Below are positions 34,372 through 45,373 of a stretch of DNA of 64,000 nt, in pieces. Positions within the stretch are counted from its first letter, which is position 1. Each line of letters opens with the position of its first letter. The stretch covers positions 54,863,672-54,927,671 of the forward strand of contig OZ026517.1 in assembly GCA_964019695.1 (NCBI GenBank), given 5' to 3'. The position numbers and the translations under genes are program-made. The notes under the pieces were generated by a model that saw only the letters and a program-made list of their open reading frames with translations, had not been told where the DNA came from and ran no database searches. The DNA comes from Loripinus fragilis (lineage: Eukaryota; Mollusca; Bivalvia; Lucinida; Lucinidae).

Positions 34372-35825
34372 AGTTCTCAACCCTAACAAAGCAAGTTGTG
34401 ATGATGGTATAAGCCATAAAATGCTCAGGGGTGTCTCCAAATCCGTTTCAAAACCCTTATGTATTTAAATAAATAGAGCTTTTGAAGAGGGAATATTCCC
34501 TGATGTTTGGAAGATTGCTAATGTTATTCCCATATTTAAAAAGGGAGATAAATCTCAGCCATCTAACTACCGACCAGTTGCATTATTGAGCTGTATTGGT
34601 AAACTGGAAGAAAGGATTGTTTTTAAAAATATGTATAACTTTCTACTTGACAATAATCTTCTATACAAGTATCAATCTGGCTTCTTACCTCACCACTCAA
34701 CAGTTTTCAGTTAATTGATATCTTTCATAATATATGCCAGGCCTTTGGTAATAATATGTTTTCTTGCATTGTGTTCTGTGATGTGTCAAAGGCATTTGAT
34801 AGAGTCTGGCATAAGGGTCTTTTATTTAAGCTACGGCAAAATGGCATTGAAGGGAAACTTTTAGAATGGTAAAACAGTTATTTAAGTCAAAGAAAGCAGA
34901 AAGTTGGTCTAAAGTCTTGCTTTTCATGTTTAAAATTATCTTTGCAGGAGTGCCGCAGGGGTCTGTTCTTGGACCTCTTTTATTTTTTGTATACATAAAT
35001 GATATAGCTGAAAATCTTCTTAGTTTGATAATGCTGTTTGCAGTTGAAAGCTCACTTTTCTATTCTGCAGCACACATTGATGACATAGCTGGTATAATTA
35101 ACCATGATATGAAGTTGTTGTCAAACTGGGCTAGGCAGTGGCTAGTAACATTTAATCCCCTGAAAACTGAAGCTGTTTTATTTACTCTTAAAAAGATTAA
35201 TATCTTACCACAACTTGTTTTTGATAATATTGCAATTAATTTCGTAGATAGCCACATACATCTTGGTGTTACCTTCAGTAGTACAGGGCAGTGGCATTCT
35301 CATATTGAAAATATTGTCCTATCGGCGACTAAAATTTTGGGAATAATGCGTAAGCTAAAATACTCCATTAGTAGAAATGCTCTCAACCAAATGTATATGT
35401 CCTTTCTTTTACCAGTTGTAGAATATGCCTCAGTTGTATGGGATGGATGCTCTGAACAGGACTCACAAACTTTACAAAAAATCCAAAATGAACCCGCCCG
35501 CCTTGTTACAGGATTAACTAGATCTGTGTCATTAGAAAACTTGTTCAAAGAATGTGGATGGACAACTTTGTCAAAAAGAAGGCAACAACATAAACTCTCT
35601 TTCATGTATAAGGTAAATAATGGCATTGTACCTTCATATATACAAGATTTAATTCCTCCTTTAGTTAGTGAAATTTCAAATCACCCTCTGAGAAATAATA
35701 GAAATATATCGGTGCCCTTCAATAGAACTAGTATCTCACAAAAATCATGTATTCCATCTTCCATTAGACTTTGGAACTCCCTTGAAGATGATTTAAAAAA
35801 ATCTATCAACATTACAAACCTTTAA
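34372..35825 (+). pseudogene. reverse transcriptase of LINE, inactivated
   Basis: Motifs in order, across several frames: NYRPVALLSCIGKLEE (about 34567), FCDVSKAFDRVWHKGL (about 34770), then in the 319-codon frame GVPQGSVLGPLLFFVYINDI (about 34948). The expected FADD catalytic motif reads F-A-V-E (35037-35048), so both metal-binding aspartates are lost. Thumb-like sequence follows (WARQWLVTFNPLKTEAVLF, HLGVTF, LPVVEYASVVWDG). Stops at about 34468 and 34871 and frameshifts near 34700 and 34370 also break it. Confidence 0.9.
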
Positions 35826-36204
35826 AAAACATATTACTTCAAGTTTCAATAACTCATGTGTTCCTTCTAACTTTTCTATAGGAAATAGATATATTTCTAT
35901 ATTGCATGCACGACTTCGAAATAATTGCAGAAACCTTAAAAATGACCTTTTTAGAAATCATCTCCGTGATAATCCTTTATGTGATTTGTGTGGCATGATA
36001 GAGGACGCCATCCACTACTTCTTTCATTATAGAAAGTTTACAATGGAACGGCAGGTTTTTAATGACACAGTTAGAGTTTTCCAACCATTAAGTATTGATA
36101 TGATTCTATGTGGTAATTTTAATTTGAATATGGAAAACAATATAGTCTTGTTCAGAGCTGTCCACAGATATATACATGCTACTAAGCGTTTTAAAACCAG
36201 TTGA
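35826..36204 (+). pseudogene. LINE C-terminal region with Cys/His cluster
   Basis: Follows a frameshift in an A-run near 35790-35826. It contains HARLRNNCRNLKNDLF, then C-x2-C (CDLCG) and an HYFFHY segment, where related elements usually end the motif with F-x-C. The last Cys is replaced by Tyr here. It ends at a stop at 36202-36204. Confidence 0.8.
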
Positions 36205-36340
36205 CTCTTTGCTTGAAGTTTTCTTTGAAACATATTTTGTATATTAATAAGTATACTTATGATCAATTTGTTCTATTCCCAAGTTGAAGGGTTCCTGGCA
36301 GTCGTACTATTATTTTTTTGTTTTTCTTTTAATTATCCAA

Positions 36341-36529
36341 TATTACTTACTTACTTATTTATTTATCTACTATTCTGATGTTCGATTTTTTCTTCTTTCA
36401 TATATATTTCTCTTCATTTATTTATTTATTTCCTTATTTATTTATTTATTCATTTATTTATTTATTTTTTATTTATTTACTTATTTATTTATTTATTATT
36501 TATTGATTATTTCTTTTATATTTATTTTC

Positions 36530-36588
<59 letters not shown>

Positions 36589-36590
36589 TT
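36341..36590. repeat. (ATTT)n microsatellite in LINE 3' UTR
   Basis: About 250 bases of ATTT with interruptions in its first half and 13 or more pure repeats at the end. It creates a spurious 120-residue open frame. Confidence 0.95.
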
Positions 36591-36797
36591 CTGATATAGT
36601 CTTGTTTATGTTACTTTTCTGTTTTGCTTTGATTACAACTTGTTAAGTTAACATATGCGTTTGTATATATAGCCATGTTTATAAGCTATTGTGTGTATAT
36701 AGAATGTAGGGGAAGGGTCGAAACTAATGTTGTGAGAACTTGTGACCCAACCCCATTGCTGTAGATATTTTGGCAATAAAATATGTTTAAACTATTT

Positions 36798-37041
36798 GTA
36801 ATATCAGGCTAAATAAGGGTCTACACTATCAGCTCAAGTTCATGGCATCCTAATGCACTTGATTTTGTAACGCGACGTCTGATTTGATAACGTCAAAATT
36901 TTGCGACAGTATGTCCTGCGATATAACGTCGAAAATAGTTTGACGTCATTAATTACGTCAACCGTTCCGTTAGATGACATGCGGCTTTATGCGGTTTGCA
37001 ACGCTAAAATTTTGGACAAAACTGCAGAAGTGCATTAGAAT
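36798..37041. other. no gene; AACGTC/GACGTT-rich
   Basis: Several AACGTC and TGACGTCA-like words at 36870-36965. No further structure recognised. Confidence 0.4.
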
Positions 37042-37161
37042 GGGGATAACCATATTCAAAATTTCATTTTGGGAGGTATATCGTCGCCGTAAAACTAAAT
37101 TTCCGACCGTATATCCGTATATATACCTCCCCAAATGAAAATTTTGAATATGGCTATCCCC
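37042..37161. mobile_element. MITE, 120 bp, 45-base inverted arms
   Basis: GGGGATAACCATATTCAAAA and inverse. GGGAGGTATAT pairs with ATATACCTCCC. Confidence 0.9.
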
Positions 37162-37386
37162 TGATTTAAACAAGGTCTTGCTGAAATTATTGTACCGTCC
37201 AGATATTATAACAGACATTCGAAAAATAAAAGGGAATGATGAACTGATAAAGTTATACTCTCAATTCCATAAATACCGTGCTTAAAATTTTGATAAAATT
37301 CTGTTACAATGGATAAACATATATATGGAATATTCATTTTTAGTCAAGTTTTGCATTAGAAGTGTGGTTCAGTATAATAATAATAA

Positions 37387-37620
37387 TCCTCGACGCGAGA
37401 AAAACTGTCTTCGGGGGTTTGCGAATAACACATGTGCAGACCAGCCTGCGCATCCGCGCAGTCTGATCAGCGCCTTTGTTATTCACTTATTGGAAAGTAT
37501 CATATCTAGACTTGCTACGGACGAAATTTCAAATTTCTAGCTAGTCTCTGTAGCTGCTGAGACTGGTTTGAGTCTCGCTTAGTCGGAAACCCCGAAGACA
37601 GGTTTTGTCGCGACGAGGCC
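37387..37620. mobile_element. MITE family B, copy 2
   Basis: CCTCGACGCGAGAAAAACTG and inverse CAGGTTTTGTCGCGACGAGG. Body nearly identical in order to 7951-8189. Confidence 0.9.
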
Positions 37621-37852
37621 CAATCATAAAGCTTGGCACGTTATGTTTTATTAATATTTTGCACACTCTAGTTAAGACTTATCACACAGCCATCTCAAAA
37701 TGTAATTTTAAAATAAGGTAATGTACCTGTAGGCATATAAAAACTCAAATAATTCTTCAGCTCCATAGTTTTCATAAGGTACCTTTCCCTAAACTAAGAC
37801 AATTGTCATTGATATACAATCGTATCAGGAACGCTTGAAAATAGTGTATAAA

Positions 37853-38996
37853 TATACTTAAGGAATAAAGAAACGCAACAAATACTTCGAGTCATTGTAA
37901 ACATACAATATGATGGAAGTTTTTAGTGCAAATGATATTTATCCATAGGAGCAGTATGTGTCAATCAAATTACAGCAGGTTCAACGTAATTATCGATTAC
38001 GTTATCATTTTGCTATGCACGTTACGAGCCTGACCCCCATAGAAAACTGCTGAAACAGGGTCAATAAAAGCAAAGTTTGAATCAACCATCGGTTTATTGT
38101 TTTAAAAAGTCTTGGCATAGATTGCGGATCAAGGAAATGATCAAATGGCGACGTTTCTGTAGGATTCTGAAACGGCTTAACGTCATTAACGTCAACTCTG
38201 AATACTGCGTAAAACGCGTAAACTTTAGTTTCTGCTTGAGATTTATTCATTACAAGGACGTTTTGTTCAAGAATTATGACTTCAGATCTTCAGACGTCAA
38301 AAAAACTCAATTCTGACGTCAAAATTCGACATCCTACGTTTAAATGGTTTTCATCATGTTTGTGTGTTTTTCTAATGATAAAAAGGTCCAGTGACAAAGT
38401 TTAGGTTACAGTTAACAAGTTTGGTGACCACTCTCAGCATGTAATCAGATGTTTTCTCTTGCATTATGCCGTGTTTTGTTTGGCTAACGTCAATATAAAC
38501 ACCTTACCAGCGTATTTCTACGGTATCTGAGAAGTCAGTTTTTTCCCAAGAAAGCATGTTCTGATGTCTCTAGGTTTATCTTATCCCGTATATTCACCAG
38601 CGACCCAAACCCGACGGCTCTAAGTGACGTTTATCGTTTATTCACTACTATTGTGTATCTTGCCATTCAAGTAGCGTGTTTTGACGCAATATTTGACTGC
38701 ATTTGGAATATGATTGGACGTTTGTTTAGTTTGCACATTGTCAAGTCGACGTCAAATAACAAAACATGGAAAAGACGGGGTTTCTTGATCTTTATTCTGA
38801 CGTTAACGTCACATTTTACGTTTTTATATGTTTTCATTTTGTAGCGTAAAATGTAGCGTTAAAATGACGTTTTGGTATTTCATCACATGCTATAAATACT
38901 CAATAAGAAATTTTCAAAAGAGATTTCACCAAACCGACATTTAAACACGCAAAAATTATATTTTTGTCTGTTGCGTTTTTTTATTCCTTAAGTATA
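37853..38996. mobile_element. Tc1/mariner-like TIR element, 1.14 kb
   Basis: TATACTTAAGGAATAAAGAA and, at the right, the complement TATACTTAAGGAATAAAAAA. Both continue into ACGCAACA, and TA borders both ends. The interior is rich in AACGTC/GACGTT words. The longest open frame (38077-38316) shows no transposase motif, so it is likely non-autonomous. Superfamily is inferred from the TA target and TIR style. Confidence 0.75.
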
Positions 38997-39380
38997 TAAT
39001 TAAGTAATGATGTCCTTTCTAAAATGCAACTGTTCGACTCAAAGAGAATTAAGGCCTGTCAAAGTCATAACTTACATACAAATAATTCAGGATAAACCAG
39101 CTGTATATGAGCTTAAAATAAACAACACCGAACGTTTGGAAAATGATATGGTTAGGGGGGGGGGGGGTTGATTAAAATACTTCTAACGAGTTACATGTAC
39201 CCTTTTATAAGCCATATATTAAACGAAGTACTTTGCAATTATCTTGAAACGGTACAGAACCAGCTCAGAGGCTGTAGATCGAGACGTCTGATTAAGGTCT
39301 TCATTATTTGCATACATAGATGGATGGGATAATCCATCAGTTTTTATGGGCAAAATCGCTTTCAAGAAACCGTATTATAT
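38997..39380. other. no gene recognised; poly-G run
   Basis: A 13-base G run lies at about 39156-39168. Nothing else. Confidence 0.5.
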
Positions 39381-39855
39381 GACTTTTTACATACTGTAAA
39401 GGCGGGGTCAACCTTAAATATAGGCAAAAGCTGAAAAAGAGGCGTGGTTTTATTCAACGGTAACTGTTTCATTGTACCATAACACCTTAGTAAAGGCAGT
39501 AATTATTTAAACTTTAAAACGCCAGCAAAATAATTAGATTTGAAAGTGTCTGTTTCTTGTTTAACATAAGTATAGACGCAAACAGTGTGGACCGTTTGTC
39601 TATGAGGCTTCAAACATTTTAGGGGACGACAAAATATTTTGTGATTATGCGCTTTAAGAGATAAAAATTTGAGTTCTGTGTGTATACGGTTAGGATTTTT
39701 ATGAAATGCACGCACGTTTTGCGCGGCACAAACAACTTATTTTTTTTCACCAAATTATGAAATAGAACCTGATTTCCCTTGTTTAGCAAATGAAATAGCC
39801 GAACCATGCCCGGATATGAATATTAAAGTTGCCGCCTTTACAATAAGCGACAAGT
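39381..39855. mobile_element. MITE family H, copy 2
   Basis: Shares TACTGTAAAGGCGG, TTAAAACGCCAGCAAAATAA, ATTATGCGCTTTAAG and ATGAATATTAAAGTTGCCGC with 30629-31147. Termini are less well kept. Confidence 0.85.
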
Positions 39856-39949
39856 CTAAAAATACAATTGAAAGGTGGATACTCTGGGCCTAATCCCTTT
39901 GCTAACACACAGAGAACGGGCGTTAATAACGGTCCCGAATAAATATAGG

Positions 39950-40460
39950 GAATCAAACATGTTTTTCTATGCATTAACATCTGCTGGACCCCGAAGGTGA
40001 TGTTGAAACCCGAGCCTGAAAGGCGAGGGATTTAACAACCCCGACGGGACTAGCAGATTTTAGTGTTTCAAAAAACCATGTTTGATCCTTATTATTGCAT
40101 AAAGTCATTTTTGTTTCTTGAAAAAAAAACCCGCAGTGGCTCAGTGGTAGAGTGCTTGACTCGAGACCGAAGGGCCGCGGGTTCGAGACTCACCGGCGTC
40201 ACTGCGTTGTGGTCCTTGAGCAAGACACATTTATCCTAGCTTAGTACTGGTTCAACCCAGGAAAACCCGTCCCGCATAACTGAAAGATTGTTGAGTGGAC
40301 GTCAAGAATCAAATCAAACAAAAAACTTCGAAAAGATCATCTGTCCAGAGCAATGACTTACGTCATCCTAACGTCGCTAAATTACCTTCATTTCTAAGCA
40401 TGTTAATGTTGATGACGTCAGTGACGGCCTAGAATGCGTATACAGTCTTACAAACAAACC
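39950..40460 (+). repeat. repeat family J, copy 1, split by a SINE
   Basis: The left part 39950-40084 is a hairpin (ATCAAACATGTTTTTCTATG with inverse near 40084). After the SINE it resumes at ACTTACGTCATCCTAACGTC. The second copy is at 51131-51560. Confidence 0.75.
40131..40326 (+). mobile_element. SINE-1, full-length reference copy
   Basis: tRNA-like head: box A TGGCTCAGTGGTAGAGTG, box B GGGTTCGAGACTC. Body: GTGGTCCTTGAGCAAGACAC, CCTAGCTTAGTACTGGTTCA, CCCAGGAAAACCCGTCCC. Tail: AAGAATCAAATCAAACAAAA. Inserted into repeat family J; the related family J copy at 51131-51560 lacks it. Confidence 0.95.
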
Positions 40461-41289
40461 CACTGACCAGCCTCATATTGAGGCTGCTGAGGTAATTGAT
40501 GGAAGTTAATAATAACAGCAGGGTAGGGCAGATATTGGCTATCCAATGTGGTCACTAATTAAGAGCACTTGGCCTGGACTTAAGATAAGAAGTTGAGACC
40601 CTGTAAAATAAGGTGACCAATTAACATTTATTATAATCAGTTATTATTTGCTTTTATATATACATTGTAGCAACAGCATAGGCAAAGCAAAATGGACTTG
40701 CATGCTCATTGGCATTTAAAATGGAATTGAAAAAAAATCTTTTACATGTTTTATCATGTGTTAATACAAAATGATATTGCGAAATGCTCTTAACAGCTAT
40801 GCACAAACAACAACTATAAATCTGTTAAATAAATGAGCAGTCTGATCAATATCATTGGTATTGCTTTTATGATTGAAAGACTCAGTCACATTTACATTAC
40901 ATCTATTACTGTTGCTCTGTCAAGACTAAACTCTTTAGTAATAGCATTTCGCATAACACGTACTATAGTGAGAAAAATATGTTTTGGTCAAGCATCGAAA
41001 ATTATAACTGTTTGGGATTTAGCTTACGTCACTGTCATAAACTTTTATTTGATTAATACATGCACTGTTGAATCACAATAGCAATAACCATGCATTCATG
41101 AAAAAAATGCGGCTGTCGACTATCCGAACCAAAAGCCAAATTGACTCTGTTGACAGTCTTTCAATAACAACTAACATTTACTGTGTAGGCCCAAGATAGC
41201 CACAATGTTACCACTGAGCCACTGCACTCCCCTCCTGGCAAACACAGATTTTCTCTAAAATTATTCCAAATCGCCCGGAAGCGTAGACA
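40461..41289. other. no gene; SINE-1 head fragment near 41205
   Basis: TTACCACTGAGCCACTGC at about 41210 is a reversed SINE-1 box A remnant. An 82-codon open frame at 40833-41081 has no known motif. Confidence 0.45.
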
Positions 41290-42225
41290 ACCACACAATT
41301 TGGGGACTTGACGCTTCTAGTACGCTTCTACTACGACCCCACTACGACAATGAAGATCTGGCTACACTTAGTCTACGCTGATGGTGATGCAGCTGCGACC
41401 TTGCTACGATCTAGGCGATGGAGCTTCGCTTTCATTGCGCTTTTGTATCATTTCTATATAAAATCTGAAGTTCAACTGATTTATTTTCAGTTGAATGTCA
41501 ACGATATTACATATATGTTGGATGATTGGAGGTTCAGGCAAGACAGAGTCGGAGGGCCAAAAGGTCCTGGTCCGTCCATGATTGTCCGCAGACAGATGGC
41601 TACACTTTGGGAACTATGACCAACTAATAAGAGCAATGAGGATGGAAGATAGCTCTTCATTTTTCAATTACACGAGAATGGAACCGTCCAGAGTAGTCCT
41701 AGAATCCAAAAGAGCGACACCAACTTTAGGAGGACACTTGAACCAGGCCTGGAGTTGGCCAGGCCGCCAATAGCGTAGCGGAAGCGTGGCAAAAGCGCCA
41801 ATGTTGACGATACCTAAATAGCACATTGCCGCGGAAGCCCGTTGGTCGTAGCGAGAGCGTACAGACTGTAACTAGATCGCAAAGAGCGTATGTAGCAGAA
41901 GCGTAGCTGCATCGCGGTGAATAACTCGGCGATTTTGCCACGATGTGACAGCGATTGTGCTACGATGTTCATGATGCCGCTGCGATACGGCTACGCTCAT
42001 CATGATCTTTCTACGACGTGACTATGCTTCCGTTGCCCTTCGAGTCCACGGCGATGTCGCTACGTTAATTTTGAGCAAATCAAAACAGTCGCCATGAGGT
42101 GGCGATCATGAAGATTCCAATACACTTCTACTACGACCTTGGCGCTTCTACTACGCTCTTGCCATTTATGCTGCGATCCGCATCATTTTGACCAAAATTT
42201 CGAATCGTAGCGGAATCGCCGTCCA
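41290..42225. mobile_element. CTACG-rich element with Harbinger remnant
   Basis: GC-richer than its surroundings. CTTCTACTACG/CGTAGCAGAAGCG-type words recur on both strands toward both ends (41310-41420, 41770-42220), like sub-terminal repeats. A transposase fragment lies inside. Exact ends and target duplication were not identified. Confidence 0.55.
41518..41775 (+). pseudogene. PIF/Harbinger-type transposase fragment, frameshifted
   Basis: Three frames in succession give a recognisable N-terminal stretch. Frame 1 has MIVRRQM (to about 41605), frame 2 has YDQLIRAMRMED and SFFNYTRMEPS (about 41610-41690), frame 3 has QKSDTNFRRTLEPGLELA (about 41700-41760). In Harbinger transposases this order (basic RRQ, a short helix, FxxFxRMEP, then DTNxRxxLEPGLKLA) precedes the DDE catalytic domain. 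No catalytic domain follows. At least two frameshifts make it non-functional. Family call is from motif memory. Confidence 0.75.
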
Positions 42226-42606
42226 GTTTTAAATGAATGATATGAATATTTTGCACAGCGCAGGCTCAGTTGTCGTTTATCAGGTCAAGCTCAAACCAGC
42301 ATGTCCAGCTACAGGGACTAATTGCGGGCCTCGCTTCTATAGCTATTGAATTTAGCAAAGAACGAATAACGAATGCGCTGATCAGACTGGGCAGTTGTGA
42401 GGCTGTTTTGCCCATTTGTTTTTCGCATCCAACAACATCGTGTTTTCTAGCATGTAGGCTCATATTTTAACATGCTACCCAGATCTTAGTGTTTGCGGTC
42501 TTATTGAATAAAAATTAAAGAACGCTTAAGGACAAGAGAAGGAAATTTTAGGAAAATAAAACTGTAACGATACTTTTGCCCATCAATTTAAATACTTGTT
42601 TTGATT
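42226..42606. other. no gene; weak family B resemblance
   Basis: AACGAATGCGCTGATCAGAC at about 42370 recalls the core of MITE family B but no termini are visible. Confidence 0.35.
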
Positions 42607-42645
42607 GCTCAAAAGAACCGTCTCATTGAGACGGTTCCTTTTAGT
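42607..42645. repeat. MITE family P palindrome
   Basis: GCTCAAAAGAACCGTCTCA followed by its inverse TGAGACGGTTCCTTTTAG. Same family as 24372-24664, 59338-59376 and 63339-63376. In three copies (24372-24664, 42607-42645, 63339-63376) it is followed by an ACAACATATGTTT-like word. Confidence 0.85.
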
Positions 42646-42831
42646 ACCCACAACAATGTTTGGATTGGGCGAGACCAAACCTTCTATACAGCATTTTTGC
42701 ATTGATGATACTGCATGAAAATATAGGGGTTTTCATGAAGCAGCTCAATTAATGTCAAGAAAATTAAACAATAAATAAAATAAAGTTTACTTATATATTA
42801 AATTCCATTTTTCCATCATCATGTCACAAAA

Positions 42832-43147
42832 AGGCGCAGTCGGTAATGTTTCTGACTACAGATTCGCGTCTGACTGCAGATCCAGGGGTCACGAGTTTGA
42901 TCCCGGCCCGGTCCCATACTGTCGTAGAGAGTGATCATGAATTTATTTCTAAGGTCATTCTCCTCCCTTCCGCTGATTTTTCAAGAAGGGTTGTTGTCAG
43001 TTACAAGAGAAAGTATGTGCACGAATTACTAGTGTTAACTGCTTGTTCAAGCTTGCCCATGAAAAAAGTGTGGTTAGGTAAACTGACCGTCCCCCCATGA
43101 CCAACGCTGTCGACTGGGACGTAAACCAGCAAAACAAACACAAAAAA
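42832..43147 (+). mobile_element. SINE-2, near full-length
   Basis: Head GGCGCAGTCGGTAATG, box B zone CCAGGGGTCACGAGTTTGAT, body CTCCTCCCTTCCGCTGATTT, AAGGGTTGTTGTCAGTTACA, CTGCTTGTTCAAGCTTGCCC, tail GGGACGTAAACCAGCAAAAC. Distinct from SINE-1 in body; both end in a GGGACGTAA-like word and A/C-rich tail. Confidence 0.9.
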
Positions 43148-43837
43148 ATATTCAAAAACACTAATAACAAGACATTTGTGTTCAATCCTTATAAAGTATA
43201 GCTTACATATTTGAAAATTAGACAGATAACACTAGTTATATGCATAAAACAGATAAGAACAGCAGTATGGTGGTGGCCACATGCTGCTCTAAGCATGTAT
43301 CTTTTAATTAGCATATACTGCCACAGAGGAAATACATGCTGTGCGTTTATAGCCACTTAATTATCTTTCATGAACTGTATGGTTTTAGTGTTTCAAGGAA
43401 AATGTGGCATTGTTGGTAAGACTGTATATGTAAAGTACAAAAGTCGTGAATCAACACTGAGCATGTGAAATACCTGATTAATACATGGGTTTTTGCCTGT
43501 TCAAACATTGCTGTTAATAGCACGCCTTTTATGCAATAATGCTTGTTTCTCAAGCTGCACGCATGTCGTTAACGGACTCTCACAAAACACGGGATGTAAC
43601 GGATTATATTTAAGTGGTCACTTTCCATTTTCTTTGAATAGAATTTATTTGACTGGGGTGGGGGTTGATTTGTACTGTAATTTACTGTGTTATACCGCTT
43701 AAGATATCTTGAAATCTCGACTGAAATATGCTTGATGCCAGGAAAACTGCAATCTCCGGCCATCACACATATTTTAGACATAAGTTCCATATGTTGTTAG
43801 CTGATTACAAAGGCGAAACACAGTCTCCACACCGTGT
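43148..43837 (+). other. repeat family J fragment (43420-43545); otherwise nothing
   Basis: TATATGTAAAGTACAAAAGT, CTGATTAATACATGGGTTTT, GCTGTTAATAGC and TTTATGCAATAAT match the 3' part of family J at 51435-51560. Confidence 0.6.
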
Positions 43838-44036
43838 ACAGTAAAGCCTGCGTAAAACAGCCACTCTCAAAAAGACAGATAATTGGGTTTCAAGATCAAT
43901 AATCGCTTAATGCAGGACAATAAGTATTGCAGAATGCTCCGAGGGGAGCATTCCGCAATACTTTCGACCTTCATTAAGCTTCCATTTGTCATTTTGATCT
44001 TGTTTTGTCTATTTTTGAGTGGCCGTTTTAAACTGT
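43838..44036. mobile_element. MITE, 199 bp, just upstream of channel exon 1
   Basis: ACAGTAAAGCCTGCGTAAAA and inverse end TTTTAAACTGT; GCCACTCTCAAAAA pairs with TTTTTGAGTGGCC. The centre is ATTGCAGAATGCTCC / GGAGCATTCCGCAAT. Half copies occur tandemly at 45037-45290. Confidence 0.85.
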
Positions 44037-44297
44037 TTTTATTGTTCTTCAAACAGCAGGATATTTATGAAAATATCCAAGGCTTTCAAATACTTTTATA
44101 TGAAGCAAATCGAAAACTGTTGACCACTTAGTACGCTGCCGTGAACAGTTCTCAAATCAAATCAATGAATGGAAATATGAAAGGCAAGAAAACATACCGT
44201 AGTCTCGTGTTTTCTTACATCATTACTGTTGTTAGAAACATGTTCAGAGACGTTTTATCTAATTTACTATAGCATCCAACCAGAATCCACGACGAAG

Positions 44298-44587
44298 ATG
44301 GCCAAGGCGACGCTTAATGTGACTGGTACCCGGTTTGAAATTAGCTGCAGCAAACTGGAAGAAGAACCATTCCAGCGCCTGCCGTTAATGGTGTCAGAAG
44401 CAAAGAAAAACGGAATGCCTCTTGAATTTGAGATCGAACGACCAGTGGAAAGGTTTGCGGCAATCGCTGCTTACTACCAGACCGGGGAGTTGCACATCCC
44501 GACCGGAGTATGCCCTGGGGCATTCCAGAAGGAGTTACAGTATTGGGGAGTAGACTCTGATAAGATGGAAGAGTGCTGCATGGTCAG
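44298..44587 (+). CDS. voltage-gated K+ channel, exon 1: T1 domain
   Basis: Encodes residues 1-97 (last codon split, phase 2) of a Kv alpha subunit. The start is the ATG at 44298 in a GAAGATGG context; an in-frame ATG at 44229 lies before a likely acceptor (TTTACTATAG, 44263-44272), so it may be intronic or a longer 5' end. The T1 domain starts TLNVTGTRFE. It has the Zn site H66-x5-C72-x20-C93-C94, a hallmark of Kv2, Kv3 and Kv4 T1 domains and absent from Shaker-type. The usual FFDR segment is diverged (EFEIERPVERF). T1 sets subunit assembly in the cytosol. The donor CAG/GTAAGC follows at 44588. Exon 2 supplies the rest of the cytosolic linker. Confidence 0.9.
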
Positions 44588-44674
44588 GTAAGCCTATTCG
44601 CTTAATCATTTAATCATCTTACTTAGTCGAAGTATCAGAATGCCAAGCTCTGAGGATATATAGATTTTTTTGCC

Positions 44675-44799
44675 TGCTCAACTCAACTGAGCATGAATGA
44701 CCATTATAAATTACCAGCCTTTGTCGGCATTTCAACATTGATTAGTCAGATAAATACAACATCCGAGTGTTTCAGAGCATGCTCAGATGAGTTGAGCAT
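44675..44799. mobile_element. MITE, 125 bp, 87 bases past exon 1 donor
   Basis: 20-base terminal inverted repeats TGCTCAACTCAACTGAGCAT and complement of the right TGCTCAACTCATCTGAGCAT, one mismatch. Confidence 0.9.
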
Positions 44800-45036
44800 G
44801 AAGAAAAAAACCTTTTATAACCTCGCTGTCTGGTATATGTTGGAATTATAGACCCTCTGCATTTTTGGGAGCCCCCACCCCATCCCCCCCCCCCAAAAAA
44901 AAAATAAATAAAAATAAATAAATAAAATAAATAAAAAGTCAGCACTCTTTGTTGATGATTCGTTTGAAGTGTTAGATATTTGCTCTGGTACTGCTGACAG
45001 GCTGATTGGACTTATGGTTGGATCGATGTTTTGTCA

Positions 45037-45290
45037 TTTATTTCTTTGTGTCCTTCCTACTTTTATAATCACATTACAGTAAAACATGTGTAAAACGGCC
45101 ACTCAAAATAGACAAAACAAAGATCTTAATGACAAATGGCAGCTTAATAAAGGTCGAAAGTATTGCAGAATGCTCTTATATTTCTTTGTGTCCTTCCTAC
45201 TTTAATAATCACATTACAGTAAAACATGTGTAAAGCGGCTACTCGTAAATAGGCAAAACAAAGATCTTAATGACAAATGACAGCCTGACG
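45037..45290 (+). repeat. 139-base tandem duplication of a MITE half
   Basis: TTTCTTTGTGTCCTTCCTAC recurs at 139-base spacing, each copy followed by ATTACAGTAAAACATGTGTA and AAGATCTTAATGACAAATG. The latter part is homologous to the MITE at 43838-44036. Confidence 0.85.
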
Positions 45291-45324
45291 GTGGTTTGGT
45301 GCAAATCAAATGTAAATCAAGTGG

Positions 45325-45327
<3 letters not shown>

Positions 45328-45371
<44 letters not shown>
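45328..45371. repeat. (CT)n microsatellite
   Basis: About 22 CT units. Confidence 0.95.

Positions 45372-45373
<2 letters not shown>

Larger units (their letters stand above)
33660..36797 (+). mobile_element. 5'-truncated non-LTR retrotransposon (LINE)
   Basis: A decayed second reading frame of a LINE: linker (from about 33664), reverse transcriptase (about 34370-35825), C-terminal region (to 36204), a 3' UTR with an expanded ATTT repeat, and an end near 36797 after GGCAATAAAATATGTTTAAA. The endonuclease domain and the 5' end are absent, as in 5'-truncated insertions. It is probably a Jockey/CR1-like group member; the clade is not resolved. A- and T-runs at 33991-34010 and 34047-34083 interrupt the linker frame. 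Confidence 0.9.

Noticed and set aside
36284..36646. 120-residue open frame rich in Leu, Phe, Ile, Tyr resembling a membrane protein
   Set aside because: It is a translation of the (ATTT)n microsatellite in the LINE 3' UTR.
44229..44297. Upstream in-frame ATG extending the channel by 23 residues
   Set aside because: A strong acceptor-like TTTACTATAG lies between it and 44298, and the extension lacks similarity to T1 N-termini; kept only as an alternative.
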